Assembly: GCA_022841705.1 (NCBI GenBank)
Contig: JALHQZ010000001.1
Span: 62,001-126,000, forward strand
DNA: 64,000 bases
From: Pirellulales bacterium
GTDB lineage: Bacteria > Planctomycetota > Planctomycetia > Pirellulales > Lacipirellulaceae
Reading direction: 5' to 3'
In this document: positions 7,475-15,084 of the stretch, piece by piece
How the letters are laid out: the number at the start of each line of letters is the position of its first letter
Numbering within the stretch: position 1 is the stretch's first letter
Made by a program: the position numbers and the translations under genes
Notes under the pieces: generated by a model
Told to the model about the DNA's origin: nothing
The model's input: only the letters and a program-made list of their open reading frames with translations
Databases searched by the model: none

Positions 7475-8944
7475 ATGCCTGCGAAGAACTGGTTTTCCGA
7501 AGATCGCGAGTGGACGGATGTTATTGATGTCGGATCTGCCGTTAATCTCGAAGTATCTCGCCACGGAATTTCACCAGCAGACCACGTGAAATCCATCGTG
7601 GCGGGAAAGTGGGGTGACGAGGATTTTAGCAGATTCGTGGAGAGGTTCTCCTACCCAGTCGAGAATGACGACGGCGAATCGATTGCTAAAGTTGCGGGAG
7701 CTTACTACGGCTATGTTGAAGAGCATTGCTTATTTGGGGTTTCCGATAATTGCGCCGCCCGTTCATTTTGGTTGATCTCTGAAGCTGTTGATAGTTTTCT
7801 TCCAAATGATAATATTTGGCGCCTCAATTTCTGCGATCTGGCGGTTGGCGCGTCGCTTCTTCGGTCGGAAATGGAGGCGGTTGAAGCCGTTTGGCGGAAG
7901 GGGTGGCGATGGAGGATCACCGCTAGTGATCTCTTTCAACGAATTGTTTCTCGTGAGCGTGATGTCCCACATATGGGGATCATCTTTCGTGCGCACAGTT
8001 ATTTAAGCGAATTAGCCATTGACGCGAAGGATGAACTGCTGGCTGCAACGCACGCTAATCGAATGCAAGAAATTGTCGGCGATAAACCCAAATTAAAGCG
8101 GCGTTACAATCTTTATAAAGCTTGGTACAACGCCAAGCGTGGTGATGTCGAAAAGTCCTTGAAGAGCTTGAGTGCGGCCAACTATTATCAAAAGGGTTTT
8201 CCGTTTCACGACGGGTTCATAAACCAGGTTAACGGGATCGAGCGCCTCTTATTCTCTCAATTGCAAGGACAACGAGATACGAATTTACTTGCGTCCGTGG
8301 GCGATTTCTTCCACAGTAAGGGATGGATTACCGATAAATCGCCGGCCTGGAAGGAAGTCATTGCTCTTCGGCGAAAACCGCCTCTGGAGAGACCCGGCGG
8401 TAAGCAGCCGAAAAAGCGAGGATCAGGATCACCACTGCCAGTCGAATTAGAAGAGCCACAACCAGAGACTGAAGCCGCCGAGATCGCCGTCCTTAATTCG
8501 GCACAGCAACTGGACGCCAAAGCCCGCCGTCGGCTGTCGGTCCGGTTAAGCACCCCTTTGGCCGATGAGTTCCACAAAAAAGCGTTTGGCCACGCCAAGG
8601 CAGTCGGGACAGTAGAGAAGGTAAACGAGTGGTGGGAGGGGCTGAAATACCAAGAAAAAACCCGGAAAGAGCGGGGGTTGCCGCCTCAGCGTGGCCGTGA
8701 CACGAAACAACTACTTGACACGGAGAAAGAGCGGGCGGTGGAAGCTATGAACTATTTCAGCGCATACTTTAACGCTTCGATTCACTTTCGACGGATTGGA
8801 CCCCATTATGATAAGGTGGGTTATTTGTCTCTAGGCGAGACTGATGGCACGGTTAAGTTTCTGCTGAACTCCACCGATTCAGCCGAGAAACCGCTCTACT
8901 TTGCAGCCAGCCGACCCGAACTTGTTCTTTTAGAAAATTCGTGA
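7475..8944 (+). CDS. Unrecognised cargo protein with lower GC
   Basis: A 489-residue soluble protein with no motif I recognise. The first ~300 residues are helical and rich in Trp, Phe and Tyr (FWLISEAVDSFLPNDNIWRL, AYYGYVEEHCLFG), with an TPR-like feel around ~190-250 (LKRRYNLYKAWYNAKRGD). A Pro/Glu linker (~305-345) leads to a C-terminal domain with ARRRLSVRLSTPLADEFHK and NYFSAYFNASIHFRR. The ATG at 7475 follows AAGG; an upstream TTG at 7406 would overlap the divergent Toprim start. Its third positions are visibly less GC-rich than its neighbours', which suggests a separate origin. A defence or cargo role is possible but unproven. Confidence 0.7.
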   Translation: MPAKNWFSEDREWTDVIDVGSAVNLEVSRHGISPADHVKSIVAGKWGDEDFSRFVERFSYPVENDDGESIAKVAGAYYGYVEEHCLFGVSDNCAARSFWLISEAVDSFLPNDNIWRLNFCDLAVGASLLRSEMEAVEAVWRKGWRWRITASDLFQRIVSRERDVPHMGIIFRAHSYLSELAIDAKDELLAATHANRMQEIVGDKPKLKRRYNLYKAWYNAKRGDVEKSLKSLSAANYYQKGFPFHDGFINQVNGIERLLFSQLQGQRDTNLLASVGDFFHSKGWITDKSPAWKEVIALRRKPPLERPGGKQPKKRGSGSPLPVELEEPQPETEAAEIAVLNSAQQLDAKARRRLSVRLSTPLADEFHKKAFGHAKAVGTVEKVNEWWEGLKYQEKTRKERGLPPQRGRDTKQLLDTEKERAVEAMNYFSAYFNASIHFRRIGPHYDKVGYLSLGETDGTVKFLLNSTDSAEKPLYFAASRPELVLLENS

Positions 8945-8954
8945 GAAACGAGCA

Positions 8955-8988
8955 TTGACTTTTACGGTGTCATTTGATACCGTAAAAG
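8955..8988. promoter_or_regulatory. Promoter-overlapping dyad operator of the 9-16 kb operon
   Basis: CTTTTACGGTGTCA (8959-8972), TT, then TGATACCGTAAAAG (8975-8988) form two 14-base arms with one mismatch. TTGACT (8955-8960), a perfect -35-like box, overlaps the left arm. The site is 75 bp upstream of the first gene of the rightward operon and just after the stop of the 7475 gene, so it is placed to repress or activate that operon through a dimeric regulator. No matching regulator gene is adjacent. Confidence 0.55.
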
Positions 8989-9061
8989 ATGACGGATCGA
9001 AATTAACCCCAGGAGCACCGGACGCTCGCAACCTAGCCCTTTAGCTCGGGAGCCGAACGTC

Positions 9062-9790
9062 ATGTCCGCTACCGTCCCCCACAACCCGTTCAAAGCGGGA
9101 ACATTTGCCTCGACCCTGCTGTGGTGTTTCGTGGTCGCCGCGATGATCGGCGTCAACGTCATCGGCGTCTTCATCCAGCGGTCGGAAGCCTTCGTCACAG
9201 CCACGATGCTCGCCCTGGGCACCGTCTGGGTGCTCTTCTCGGCTGGCGTCACCTGGGCATTCAGCCGTATGGAGCAGGAAAACTACGCCGACGCCGAGCG
9301 AGTCCGCCATCTGCGGCAAGGTTTTCCCCTGCCGGAAAGAATCGGCCGCCGAGCGTCGTCGCTCCTTCGGGGGCTGATTTTCCTGCGGACGATTCCGGCC
9401 GGGCGCCGTGAAGCGTGCCGCGATGCGTGGGTAGAACTGGAAGCCGCCACGTGGGAGCAACGGGCTGGCCGGATTCGAGCCTTCGGTTCGGCGATGACCA
9501 CCTGGGGGTGCGTGTTCACGCTATGGGGTTTGCTGATGTCAGGGAAGAAGCTCGGGGGCTCGCTCTCGCAACCAGGGGCGAGCGTTGAAGCCGCGATTAC
9601 ACAACTATTGCCGGAGATTGGCGTGGCAGCCGGGAGCTCGCTGATTGGGGGCATCATCGGCGGCCTGTTGCTGATCCATCTCAGCACGATCTTGTTCGAC
9701 GACATCGACAAGTTCAAAACCCACCTCAAAGCGATGTTGACGTTCTCGATCTTCGAGGACGAAGAAGGCCTTTTTCCCAAGGAGCAGTAG
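9062..9790 (+). CDS. Four-TM MotA/ExbB/ZorA-like membrane protein
   Basis: The 242-residue protein has two N-terminal TM segments (~17-38 and ~44-67), a ~75-residue basic cytoplasmic section, then two more TM segments: ~141-161 with TTWGCVFTLWGLLMSG and ~186-211 with GVAAGSSLIGGIIGGLLLI. A short acidic C-terminus follows. TM pairs split by a cytoplasmic block, with Gly/Ser-rich TM3 and TM4, are the layout of the MotA/TolQ/ExbB proton-channel family. Two genes with single N-terminal TM segments follow directly (2 bp and 146 bp away), as partner subunits would. Family membership is inference from topology; sequence identity is weak by eye. Confidence 0.55.
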   Translation: MSATVPHNPFKAGTFASTLLWCFVVAAMIGVNVIGVFIQRSEAFVTATMLALGTVWVLFSAGVTWAFSRMEQENYADAERVRHLRQGFPLPERIGRRASSLLRGLIFLRTIPAGRREACRDAWVELEAATWEQRAGRIRAFGSAMTTWGCVFTLWGLLMSGKKLGGSLSQPGASVEAAITQLLPEIGVAAGSSLIGGIIGGLLLIHLSTILFDDIDKFKTHLKAMLTFSIFEDEEGLFPKEQ

Positions 9791-9792
9791 CG

Positions 9793-10401
9793 ATGTCAGA
9801 AGAGATTACGAATTCGCCAACGATGCCGCATGAGGAAGTGATTGTCACGCCCCGCTACGACTGTTTTTGGTTTTGGCGATCCTTCTTCGATCTGGCGGGA
9901 GCTTTTGTCAGCTCCATGCTCGGGGCTTTTACCGGGGTGTTGCTCATTCTTTTGATCATCTCGGATAAAGCAGCTGAGACGCCGCCGACGGCGCTAGAAG
10001 CGGCGGTCGTCGGACTCGAGGCAAGTCCTGCCCTCATAGCGATCAACGACGATCCACTGAGCCTGAAGGGAAGTGTGCCGACGGGCGATCCAAACATCCT
10101 GAGGGATGACGGTGGGCCTCTGAGGAAGAAGGAAGCTGTTCCTCGGAAGGCAATGATGCGTGAGAACGTCGAGCTGGCCGCAGAGCCCCGCTTTATGGTG
10201 CGGCGGATGGAGCGGAGCGACTTGGAAATCGAACGCCTCGTCGAGGCTGTGGATGAGTACCCGGTCCTCTTGGAGAAGCTCGACGCTGATGAGGATGGCG
10301 TCGTCTCCGACTACGAAATCGACACGCTAAAGTTTCTCGCCTCACTGACGGTCAATCCGGACGCAGAATGGTTGTTCGGTGACTCGTCAGCGGAAGAGTA
10401 G
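9793..10401 (+). CDS. One-TM protein with EF-hand loop
   Basis: The 202-residue protein has a single TM segment at ~34-57, preceded by Asp33 (FFDLAGAFVSSMLGAFTGVL). Asp at the mouth of the only TM is how MotB, ExbD and ZorB stator subunits look. After a Pro-rich variable stretch, a canonical EF-hand calcium loop runs from D164 to E175 (D164, D166, D168, G169, E175) in LDADEDGVVSDYEIDTL. The ATG lies 2 bp after the upstream channel-like gene, so the two are cotranscribed and probably made in fixed ratio. It probably partners that protein and may sense calcium; both are inferences. Confidence 0.6.
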   Translation: MSEEITNSPTMPHEEVIVTPRYDCFWFWRSFFDLAGAFVSSMLGAFTGVLLILLIISDKAAETPPTALEAAVVGLEASPALIAINDDPLSLKGSVPTGDPNILRDDGGPLRKKEAVPRKAMMRENVELAAEPRFMVRRMERSDLEIERLVEAVDEYPVLLEKLDADEDGVVSDYEIDTLKFLASLTVNPDAEWLFGDSSAEE

Positions 10402-10421
10402 CGTTGCTCCCCAGCGACCGA

Positions 10422-10461
10422 TTGCCCGCGATTGGCGGATTGGCTCGTCAATCGCGGGCAA
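10422..10461. repeat. Inverted repeat between operon genes
   Basis: TTGCCCGCGATTG (10422-10434) and CAATCGCGGGCAA (10449-10461) are perfect 13-base arms around a 14-base loop, in the 146-bp gap before the vWA gene. There is no T-run, so it is not a classical terminator. It could be an attenuator, an mRNA-stability stem or a binding site. Confidence 0.6.
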
Positions 10462-10546
10462 CGGACCTTGGTCCTAATTTGGTTTCAACTGCTGGCGACC
10501 TCGCGATCGCGGGGCGTTGAAAAGTCATCACGGGAGAATCCTAACG

Positions 10547-11515
10547 ATGAGCCGTAAATCTCACGACTCGGGCGGTCTGCTGGACCGCATGATGAGCGAC
10601 CTGTGGCAGATTGTCGTCTGCTTAGGACTGGTCATTACGTTCCTTCTGCTGTCGATCGTCGCGAAGTGGAAGGCCGCGACGGCCCAAGCGCAAGGCGCCG
10701 CAGCGGCAGCCGGGCAAGCCCTCGGCGTCGCCCAAACGACGATCGGCAAACTTAACGGTGATATCGATGGCCTCAAGACTGCCGTCGGCCATTGGCAAAG
10801 CGAAGCCATCACGGCGCAGGGCGCAGCAGCCGCCGCGGGGGCCGCCCTCGGCAATGCCCAAACGACGATCGGCAAACTGACCGGCGATATCGACGGTCTC
10901 AAGGACGCGATCGACAAACTCAAACGGCATGGCGTGGAAGTCATTTTCTGCGTGGACAATTCGGGCTCAATGAGTCCCGCCGTCGAGCCGCTCAAACAAG
11001 CGATCACGGGGCTCTCGGCGGTGCTCCCCGCGATTGGCAGCGAGGTCCGTATTGGGGTCCTGTTGTATGAACGCCGCGACTATCAGTTTTCGGAACTGAA
11101 AGCGGTCAAGCTGCCGAGCGAAGATGGCGGCAAGTCCCTCGCCGAGGTGACGTCGTTTCTCACCAACGCGACGATGAAAGGAGGCCTCGTCGCCTCGCAT
11201 GTCGCGGTCGAGAAAGCGATCGCCGCCTTCGGAAGTTCCGCGACTCCCCGCCGCCAAGTGTTGGTGGTGGCGACTGATGCGGCTTGGGAAGAGTCGCGCT
11301 CGTTTGGGCGCGCTTACGCCGTCGCCGATACGGTGGCGCTCATCAAGAGCTGGCGGGCGGGGCATCCTCACCGCACCGTCATCGCCTTCAATCCGAACCG
11401 CGAAAATCGCGTCGCGAACGAAGAACTCAAAGCACTTGGGCGGGCGGGCGCCGGGTTCACCCAGGATGGCGTGGATGTGTTGTCGCGAATCGCCGCCGCC
11501 GCCATCAACCCTTAG
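10547..11515 (+). CDS. Membrane-anchored von Willebrand factor A protein
   Basis: A 322-residue protein. Residues 18-39 form one TM segment beginning with Asp18 (MMSDLWQIVVCLGLVITFLL), similar to the Asp-plus-TM start of MotB/ZorB. Two near-identical ~34-residue units follow (45-80 and 89-122; each contains AQTTIGKL and GDIDGLK), likely a coiled spacer. A vWA domain (129-322) carries MIDAS residues D137, S139 and S141 in DNSGSMS, with T209 and D244 in line. vWA domains bind protein partners through a metal ion. The ATG at 10547 follows GGGAGAA. With the two genes before it, it forms a putative stator-like membrane complex. Confidence 0.8.
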   Translation: MSRKSHDSGGLLDRMMSDLWQIVVCLGLVITFLLLSIVAKWKAATAQAQGAAAAAGQALGVAQTTIGKLNGDIDGLKTAVGHWQSEAITAQGAAAAAGAALGNAQTTIGKLTGDIDGLKDAIDKLKRHGVEVIFCVDNSGSMSPAVEPLKQAITGLSAVLPAIGSEVRIGVLLYERRDYQFSELKAVKLPSEDGGKSLAEVTSFLTNATMKGGLVASHVAVEKAIAAFGSSATPRRQVLVVATDAAWEESRSFGRAYAVADTVALIKSWRAGHPHRTVIAFNPNRENRVANEELKALGRAGAGFTQDGVDVLSRIAAAAINP

Positions 11516-11532
11516 CCCGAAAGGAACCTGCG

Positions 11533-12168
11533 ATGGTCCAGCCCGTTACGGAACCTTGGAAACCAATGGTCCGAGTTTTTTCGCCGGAGCCGACCTTTGC
11601 CGTCGGGCCGAAGCTCAGCGACGCCCGCGGGCTCGATCTGCCCGAACTGCTGGACGATCGAGCCGAACCGGGGGTCTCCGGCGGCGTCGACTTCGGTCCT
11701 GCGTTCGGGCTCGGCGTGCTGCGGTTCCTGCTCAGTCCGAGGACCGTGTGGGAGCTGCTGAAAGCGGAAAACCGGGTCTCCTTCGCCAACCTCGGCTTCA
11801 AAACCAAGCTGGCGGAACGGACGGCGAAGAAGCGGACCGCGTCGATTACTCCGCGGGCCAAAATGACGGTTGCTCGGGAGGTGGCGGCCCACGCCGGCGC
11901 GACGGTCGTGGGGCAAGTCGCGGATCAATCGGACGCGATTCTCAAGCTGTTCGAACAATGCGCGAACGACTGCTTGCGAATCGAGCGGATGAATCTCTCG
12001 GCCGCGGACAAGCAGGCGGCGACGAAAGTGCTGCTCCGGCTTCGCACGGAAGGGCTCGCATTGCTGAAGGGGACGGGAGGGGCGGTAGAGAAAGAACAAC
12101 CACGACGGCGAGCGACGGCGAACCGGACCACAGCCAACAAGTACGGAGATTTTGACGATGAACACTAA
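11533..12168 (+). CDS. Hypothetical protein of the transfer operon
   Basis: A 211-residue protein starting at the ATG at 11533, which AAAGGAA precedes. I do not recognise it. The N-terminal half is moderately hydrophobic (GVDFGPAFGLGVLRFLLSPR). The C-terminal half is helical with a highly basic stretch (KEQPRRRATANRTTANK) that could contact nucleic acid, and an acidic end (GDFDDEH). Its stop overlaps the start of the next gene by 11 bp, so translation is coupled to the small coupling-protein paralogue. A relaxosome or coupling accessory role is plausible from position only. Confidence 0.65.
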   Translation: MVQPVTEPWKPMVRVFSPEPTFAVGPKLSDARGLDLPELLDDRAEPGVSGGVDFGPAFGLGVLRFLLSPRTVWELLKAENRVSFANLGFKTKLAERTAKKRTASITPRAKMTVAREVAAHAGATVVGQVADQSDAILKLFEQCANDCLRIERMNLSAADKQAATKVLLRLRTEGLALLKGTGGAVEKEQPRRRATANRTTANKYGDFDDEH

Positions 12169-12610
12169 TTCACAACCCGCCGGAGCTGAGAAGCGGTCAA
12201 GCATGAGTCGCGGCGATAACTGGCCGGGCAGCCTCGTCGTCTATGATGCCAAGGTCGAATTGGCGGCGGTTTTGCGCACCGCACCGGACGCAGGGCGGCG
12301 CGGTTACGTTCTGTCGCCTTGGTCCGGCGAACGCAACGCCGAACTGGGGGTCGATTTTCCTGAGAGTGGTTACACAGGGTTCGGGGACCTTGATCCGAAC
12401 TCAAGCGATGTCGTCGCGGACGCCGAGGCGAAGATGGCGACCCTCTTGCCGGACGCAGCGGATGCCAAGGTCGAAGACACGTTCTTCAAGCAAGCGGTGA
12501 GCGGATGGGTCGCGGACAGAATCCGCAAGCTGATGTCAGAAGGATCGCCCCTGACGCTGGAGTCAATTGTCGAGCACGTCGAGCGACAGGGAGCCAACGA
12601 TGAACTCTAG
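12158..12610 (+). CDS. Stand-alone paralogue of the internal region of the coupling ATPase
   Basis: A 150-residue protein that aligns over nearly its whole length with residues ~160-285 of the coupling ATPase encoded next door. Matching pairs are SLVVYDAK / SQVIYDCK, SPWSGERNAELG / CPWVKEMSAELG, GYTGFGDLDP / GFTGFSDLDP, LLPDAADAK / LLPDPPDAK and FFKQA / FFKQA. It has no Walker A or B motif, so it cannot hydrolyse ATP by itself. In VirD4 proteins this region, between the P-loop and Walker B, includes the all-alpha domain linked to substrate recognition. It overlaps both neighbouring genes by 11 bp. It is probably a duplicated accessory or regulatory subunit. Confidence 0.8.
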   Translation: MNTNSQPAGAEKRSSMSRGDNWPGSLVVYDAKVELAAVLRTAPDAGRRGYVLSPWSGERNAELGVDFPESGYTGFGDLDPNSSDVVADAEAKMATLLPDAADAKVEDTFFKQAVSGWVADRIRKLMSEGSPLTLESIVEHVERQGANDEL

Positions 12611-14273
12611 CACCCAGCCCGCCCCGGCAGTCCGCCCGCCGAGCATGATCCACGGCCTCGAACTGGTGATCAAGGCCGCGGCCTGGTTCTACTGTGCCGA
12701 GTGGGCGATGAACTACCATCGGCAGGGCTTCGCCCTCGCCGGCTACGGCGTGCTTCTGGCGTACTTCGCGGGGGGCGCCTGCTTGATTAAGTCGCTACCG
12801 AGCCTCGATCTCTATTGCGATCTGCGGCGGCTGAGCAAGCGCTTCCATCAGCGAGCTGGGCTCCATGTGGCAAGGCTGGGCACCATCGCCGATGCGTTGA
12901 AGGCGGGACTCTTAGTGAGCGCGGGCTGGCTGCTGGGGACGCTCGATGGAAAGCCGCTGCGTTATGCGGGCCAGAGTTCGCTCGTTTATTTCGCCCCCAG
13001 TCGCGTGGGTAAGACCTTAGCCATCATGGCGGCGTTGATCCTTTGGCGCCCCGCCAAACGGTTCGCAGGCGACTCGTGGGGAGGCAGTCAGGTCATCTAC
13101 GACTGTAAGGGAGAAATCGGAGCTTGCACGGCGCGGGCGCAACGAGAGCACGCCCACCGGGACGTTTATTTTTTGTGTCCGTGGGTGAAGGAGATGAGTG
13201 CGGAATTGGGGATGGAGATTCGTGACACGGGCTTTACAGGTTTCTCCGACCTCGATCCGACCTCGCCTGATTTGGAGGCGGACGCGGCGGCGAAAATGAT
13301 GATCCTGCTCCCGGACCCGCCCGACGCCAAGGACGAAGTCAGGTTTTTCAAACAAGCGGCGCGCGATCGTGGCGTGCTGGAAATCCTAGGGCTTCTCTCC
13401 GAAGGTTTGCCGGTCACGCTTCCGGCGATTCTGGAGCGCGCCCAGCTTGAAGGGGAGGAGTTCCTCAACCAGTTTGCGAAATACCGCGTGAGCACGTTCG
13501 CGTCGGGCGCCTTGGCCCGGATGGCGAATAAGGTCTGGGGCACCAAGCTCGCTGCCGGGCCCCAGTACGAAGGGGGTCTCGGCGAGCTACTCAACGAACT
13601 CTTGATTTTTTCGCCGGCATCGTCACTCGGCCGCCATGTGTGTCGCGACGAACTCACTGGCGAATTTTTGAAGAAGCGTGAATGTGCGGTCTACATCCTG
13701 GTGCCAACGCGGTATATCGAAAGCCACTCCGGGTGGGCCAGGTGGGTCATCGGCAATTTGATCGAAGGGGCAGCGCGGGTGAAGAACAATCGGGCCGTGT
13801 TGGTGGTCATTGATGAAGCGGCACGCGTCGGTCTGGTGAGCAATCTGATCAAAGCGATGGAATTATACCCCAGTGCGGGAATCAGCATCCTGAGCTTTTG
13901 GCAGTCAATCGCGGCGGGGGTCATGGTGTACGGCAAGGAAGGTTTTCGCAAACTTTGTGATAATGCCGACGCGATTATTCACCGCGCCGTTCGAGGGAAC
14001 GAGGATTTGAAGTTGCTGGTCGAACTCATCGGTGAAGAGATGGTTCAAGAAGCCTCGCGCGGCGTCGATCCCAAACAAGCCCGGACCGACTTCCGGGGTG
14101 ACTATAAAAAGCATCCAGTCGCCGATGCCTTCGATCTGAGAACTTTGCCCGAGTCCAAGCAAATCCTCCGGTTCAGAAACTCCCCGGTCTTCATCTGCGA
14201 CGCGATCGACCCGCGCTCGTCCAAGAAGCTGATGAAGCTGCTCGATCCCAATCCGTATCACCGCCACGAATAA
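12600..14273 (+). CDS. VirD4/TraG-type coupling ATPase
   Basis: A 557-residue protein with two N-terminal hydrophobic segments (~43-65 and ~100-115), a P-loop (FAPSRVGKT, 131-139), an inserted helical region (~225-320), and Walker B VLVVIDEAARVG (~400-411). The motif LSFWQSIAA after Walker B is the expected arginine/glutamine-finger region of type IV coupling proteins. These hexameric inner-membrane ATPases bring the relaxase-DNA complex to the secretion channel. The ATG at 12600 overlaps the previous stop, and AGGGAG is upstream. It is shorter than many TraG proteins but complete in motifs. No VirB4 or relaxase lies nearby, so transfer may depend on genes elsewhere. Confidence 0.85.
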   Translation: MNSSTQPAPAVRPPSMIHGLELVIKAAAWFYCAEWAMNYHRQGFALAGYGVLLAYFAGGACLIKSLPSLDLYCDLRRLSKRFHQRAGLHVARLGTIADALKAGLLVSAGWLLGTLDGKPLRYAGQSSLVYFAPSRVGKTLAIMAALILWRPAKRFAGDSWGGSQVIYDCKGEIGACTARAQREHAHRDVYFLCPWVKEMSAELGMEIRDTGFTGFSDLDPTSPDLEADAAAKMMILLPDPPDAKDEVRFFKQAARDRGVLEILGLLSEGLPVTLPAILERAQLEGEEFLNQFAKYRVSTFASGALARMANKVWGTKLAAGPQYEGGLGELLNELLIFSPASSLGRHVCRDELTGEFLKKRECAVYILVPTRYIESHSGWARWVIGNLIEGAARVKNNRAVLVVIDEAARVGLVSNLIKAMELYPSAGISILSFWQSIAAGVMVYGKEGFRKLCDNADAIIHRAVRGNEDLKLLVELIGEEMVQEASRGVDPKQARTDFRGDYKKHPVADAFDLRTLPESKQILRFRNSPVFICDAIDPRSSKKLMKLLDPNPYHRHE

Positions 14274-14298
14274 CGCGGCGTCGTAGGAGCCCACTCCA

Positions 14299-14568
14299 AT
14301 GCGTCCCAAGCAACTTGATGATGTCGCCCTAGTCTCCCCCTTCTGGCTCGTGCTGCGGGCTCTACGAGCCCCGCTGATCATCGTGATCCTGGGCTGTGTG
14401 TTCGTCGAGCGCTACGGCGTCCCGACGATCATTCCCGCCTATCGCATGGGGCCCGGGGGGACGCGGGCCGTGGCGAGTTTTCGGTTGGAGTTTCGGCGGC
14501 TTGATGAACCGGCGATTGTCGCCGCGATCGATTGGATTTTTGGCGAAGGCACTGTTGGGAGAATCTAA
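14299..14568 (+). CDS. Small single-TM protein
   Basis: An 89-residue protein with one hydrophobic segment at ~22-40 (LRAPLIIVILGCVFVERYGV) and a soluble C-terminal half ending in WIFGEGTVGRI. It lies 25 bp after the coupling ATPase and 2 bp before the next gene. Small membrane partners are common beside coupling proteins in transfer operons, but I do not recognise this one. Confidence 0.65.
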   Translation: MRPKQLDDVALVSPFWLVLRALRAPLIIVILGCVFVERYGVPTIIPAYRMGPGGTRAVASFRLEFRRLDEPAIVAAIDWIFGEGTVGRI

Positions 14569-14570
14569 CC

Positions 14571-15062
14571 ATGAACGAAGACTCAGTAGCCGCCGCCGGC
14601 GACTGCCTCAAGCTCTATCGCGAGGAAATTGCCGAAGTGCAAGATGCGCGGGCCAAGCTTGACGCGAAGGCTCGCGAGCAAGAACAAGCGCTGGCCGAAA
14701 CTCGCCGCCAGCAGCAGGAGTTTATTTCGTCGGAACAGCGTCTCGCGACGCTGATCGGCCAGGAGCTCGCCGCCCAGTATCAGGGCCCGGCGGTCACGCC
14801 GCGGCAGACAACCGCGGAGGCGCCGAGCCGCCAAGCGAAGAGACAACCCGCCTCGAAGAAGGAGATTGAGCGCCTCGAAGGGCAGCTCAAGAAAAACAGC
14901 GCTGCTCTCGACCACCGCCCGCCGGGCATCAGCAAACCGGTCCCCAGCAGCAAGGACCAAGCGGTCGCGGCGATGTTGGCGGAGATGCGCGCCGAACTCG
15001 CCGCTTATAACGGGCGCGCAAAAAGCGCATTCAATCAGAGCGTCCAGCAAGGCCGCGGCTAA
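14571..15062 (+). CDS. Coiled-coil protein with HRPPGISKPVPSSKD motif
   Basis: A 163-residue protein. Residues ~15-75 form a charged coiled coil (YREEIAEVQDARAKLDAKAR), followed by a Pro/Thr-rich linker and a second helix (KKEIERLEGQLKKNSAALD). The motif HRPPGISKPVPSSKD at ~107-121 is next, then a final helix. The motif, and about 55 bp of DNA around it, recurs in the broken gene at 5.4-5.8 kb, so it marks a small family carried by this element. The start at 14571 is supported by GGGAGAA. No known domain is recognised. Its position suggests a structural or adaptor role in the transfer operon. Confidence 0.65.
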   Translation: MNEDSVAAAGDCLKLYREEIAEVQDARAKLDAKAREQEQALAETRRQQQEFISSEQRLATLIGQELAAQYQGPAVTPRQTTAEAPSRQAKRQPASKKEIERLEGQLKKNSAALDHRPPGISKPVPSSKDQAVAAMLAEMRAELAAYNGRAKSAFNQSVQQGRG

Positions 15063-15084
15063 CTCTTCCCCGGAGATAACAAGC

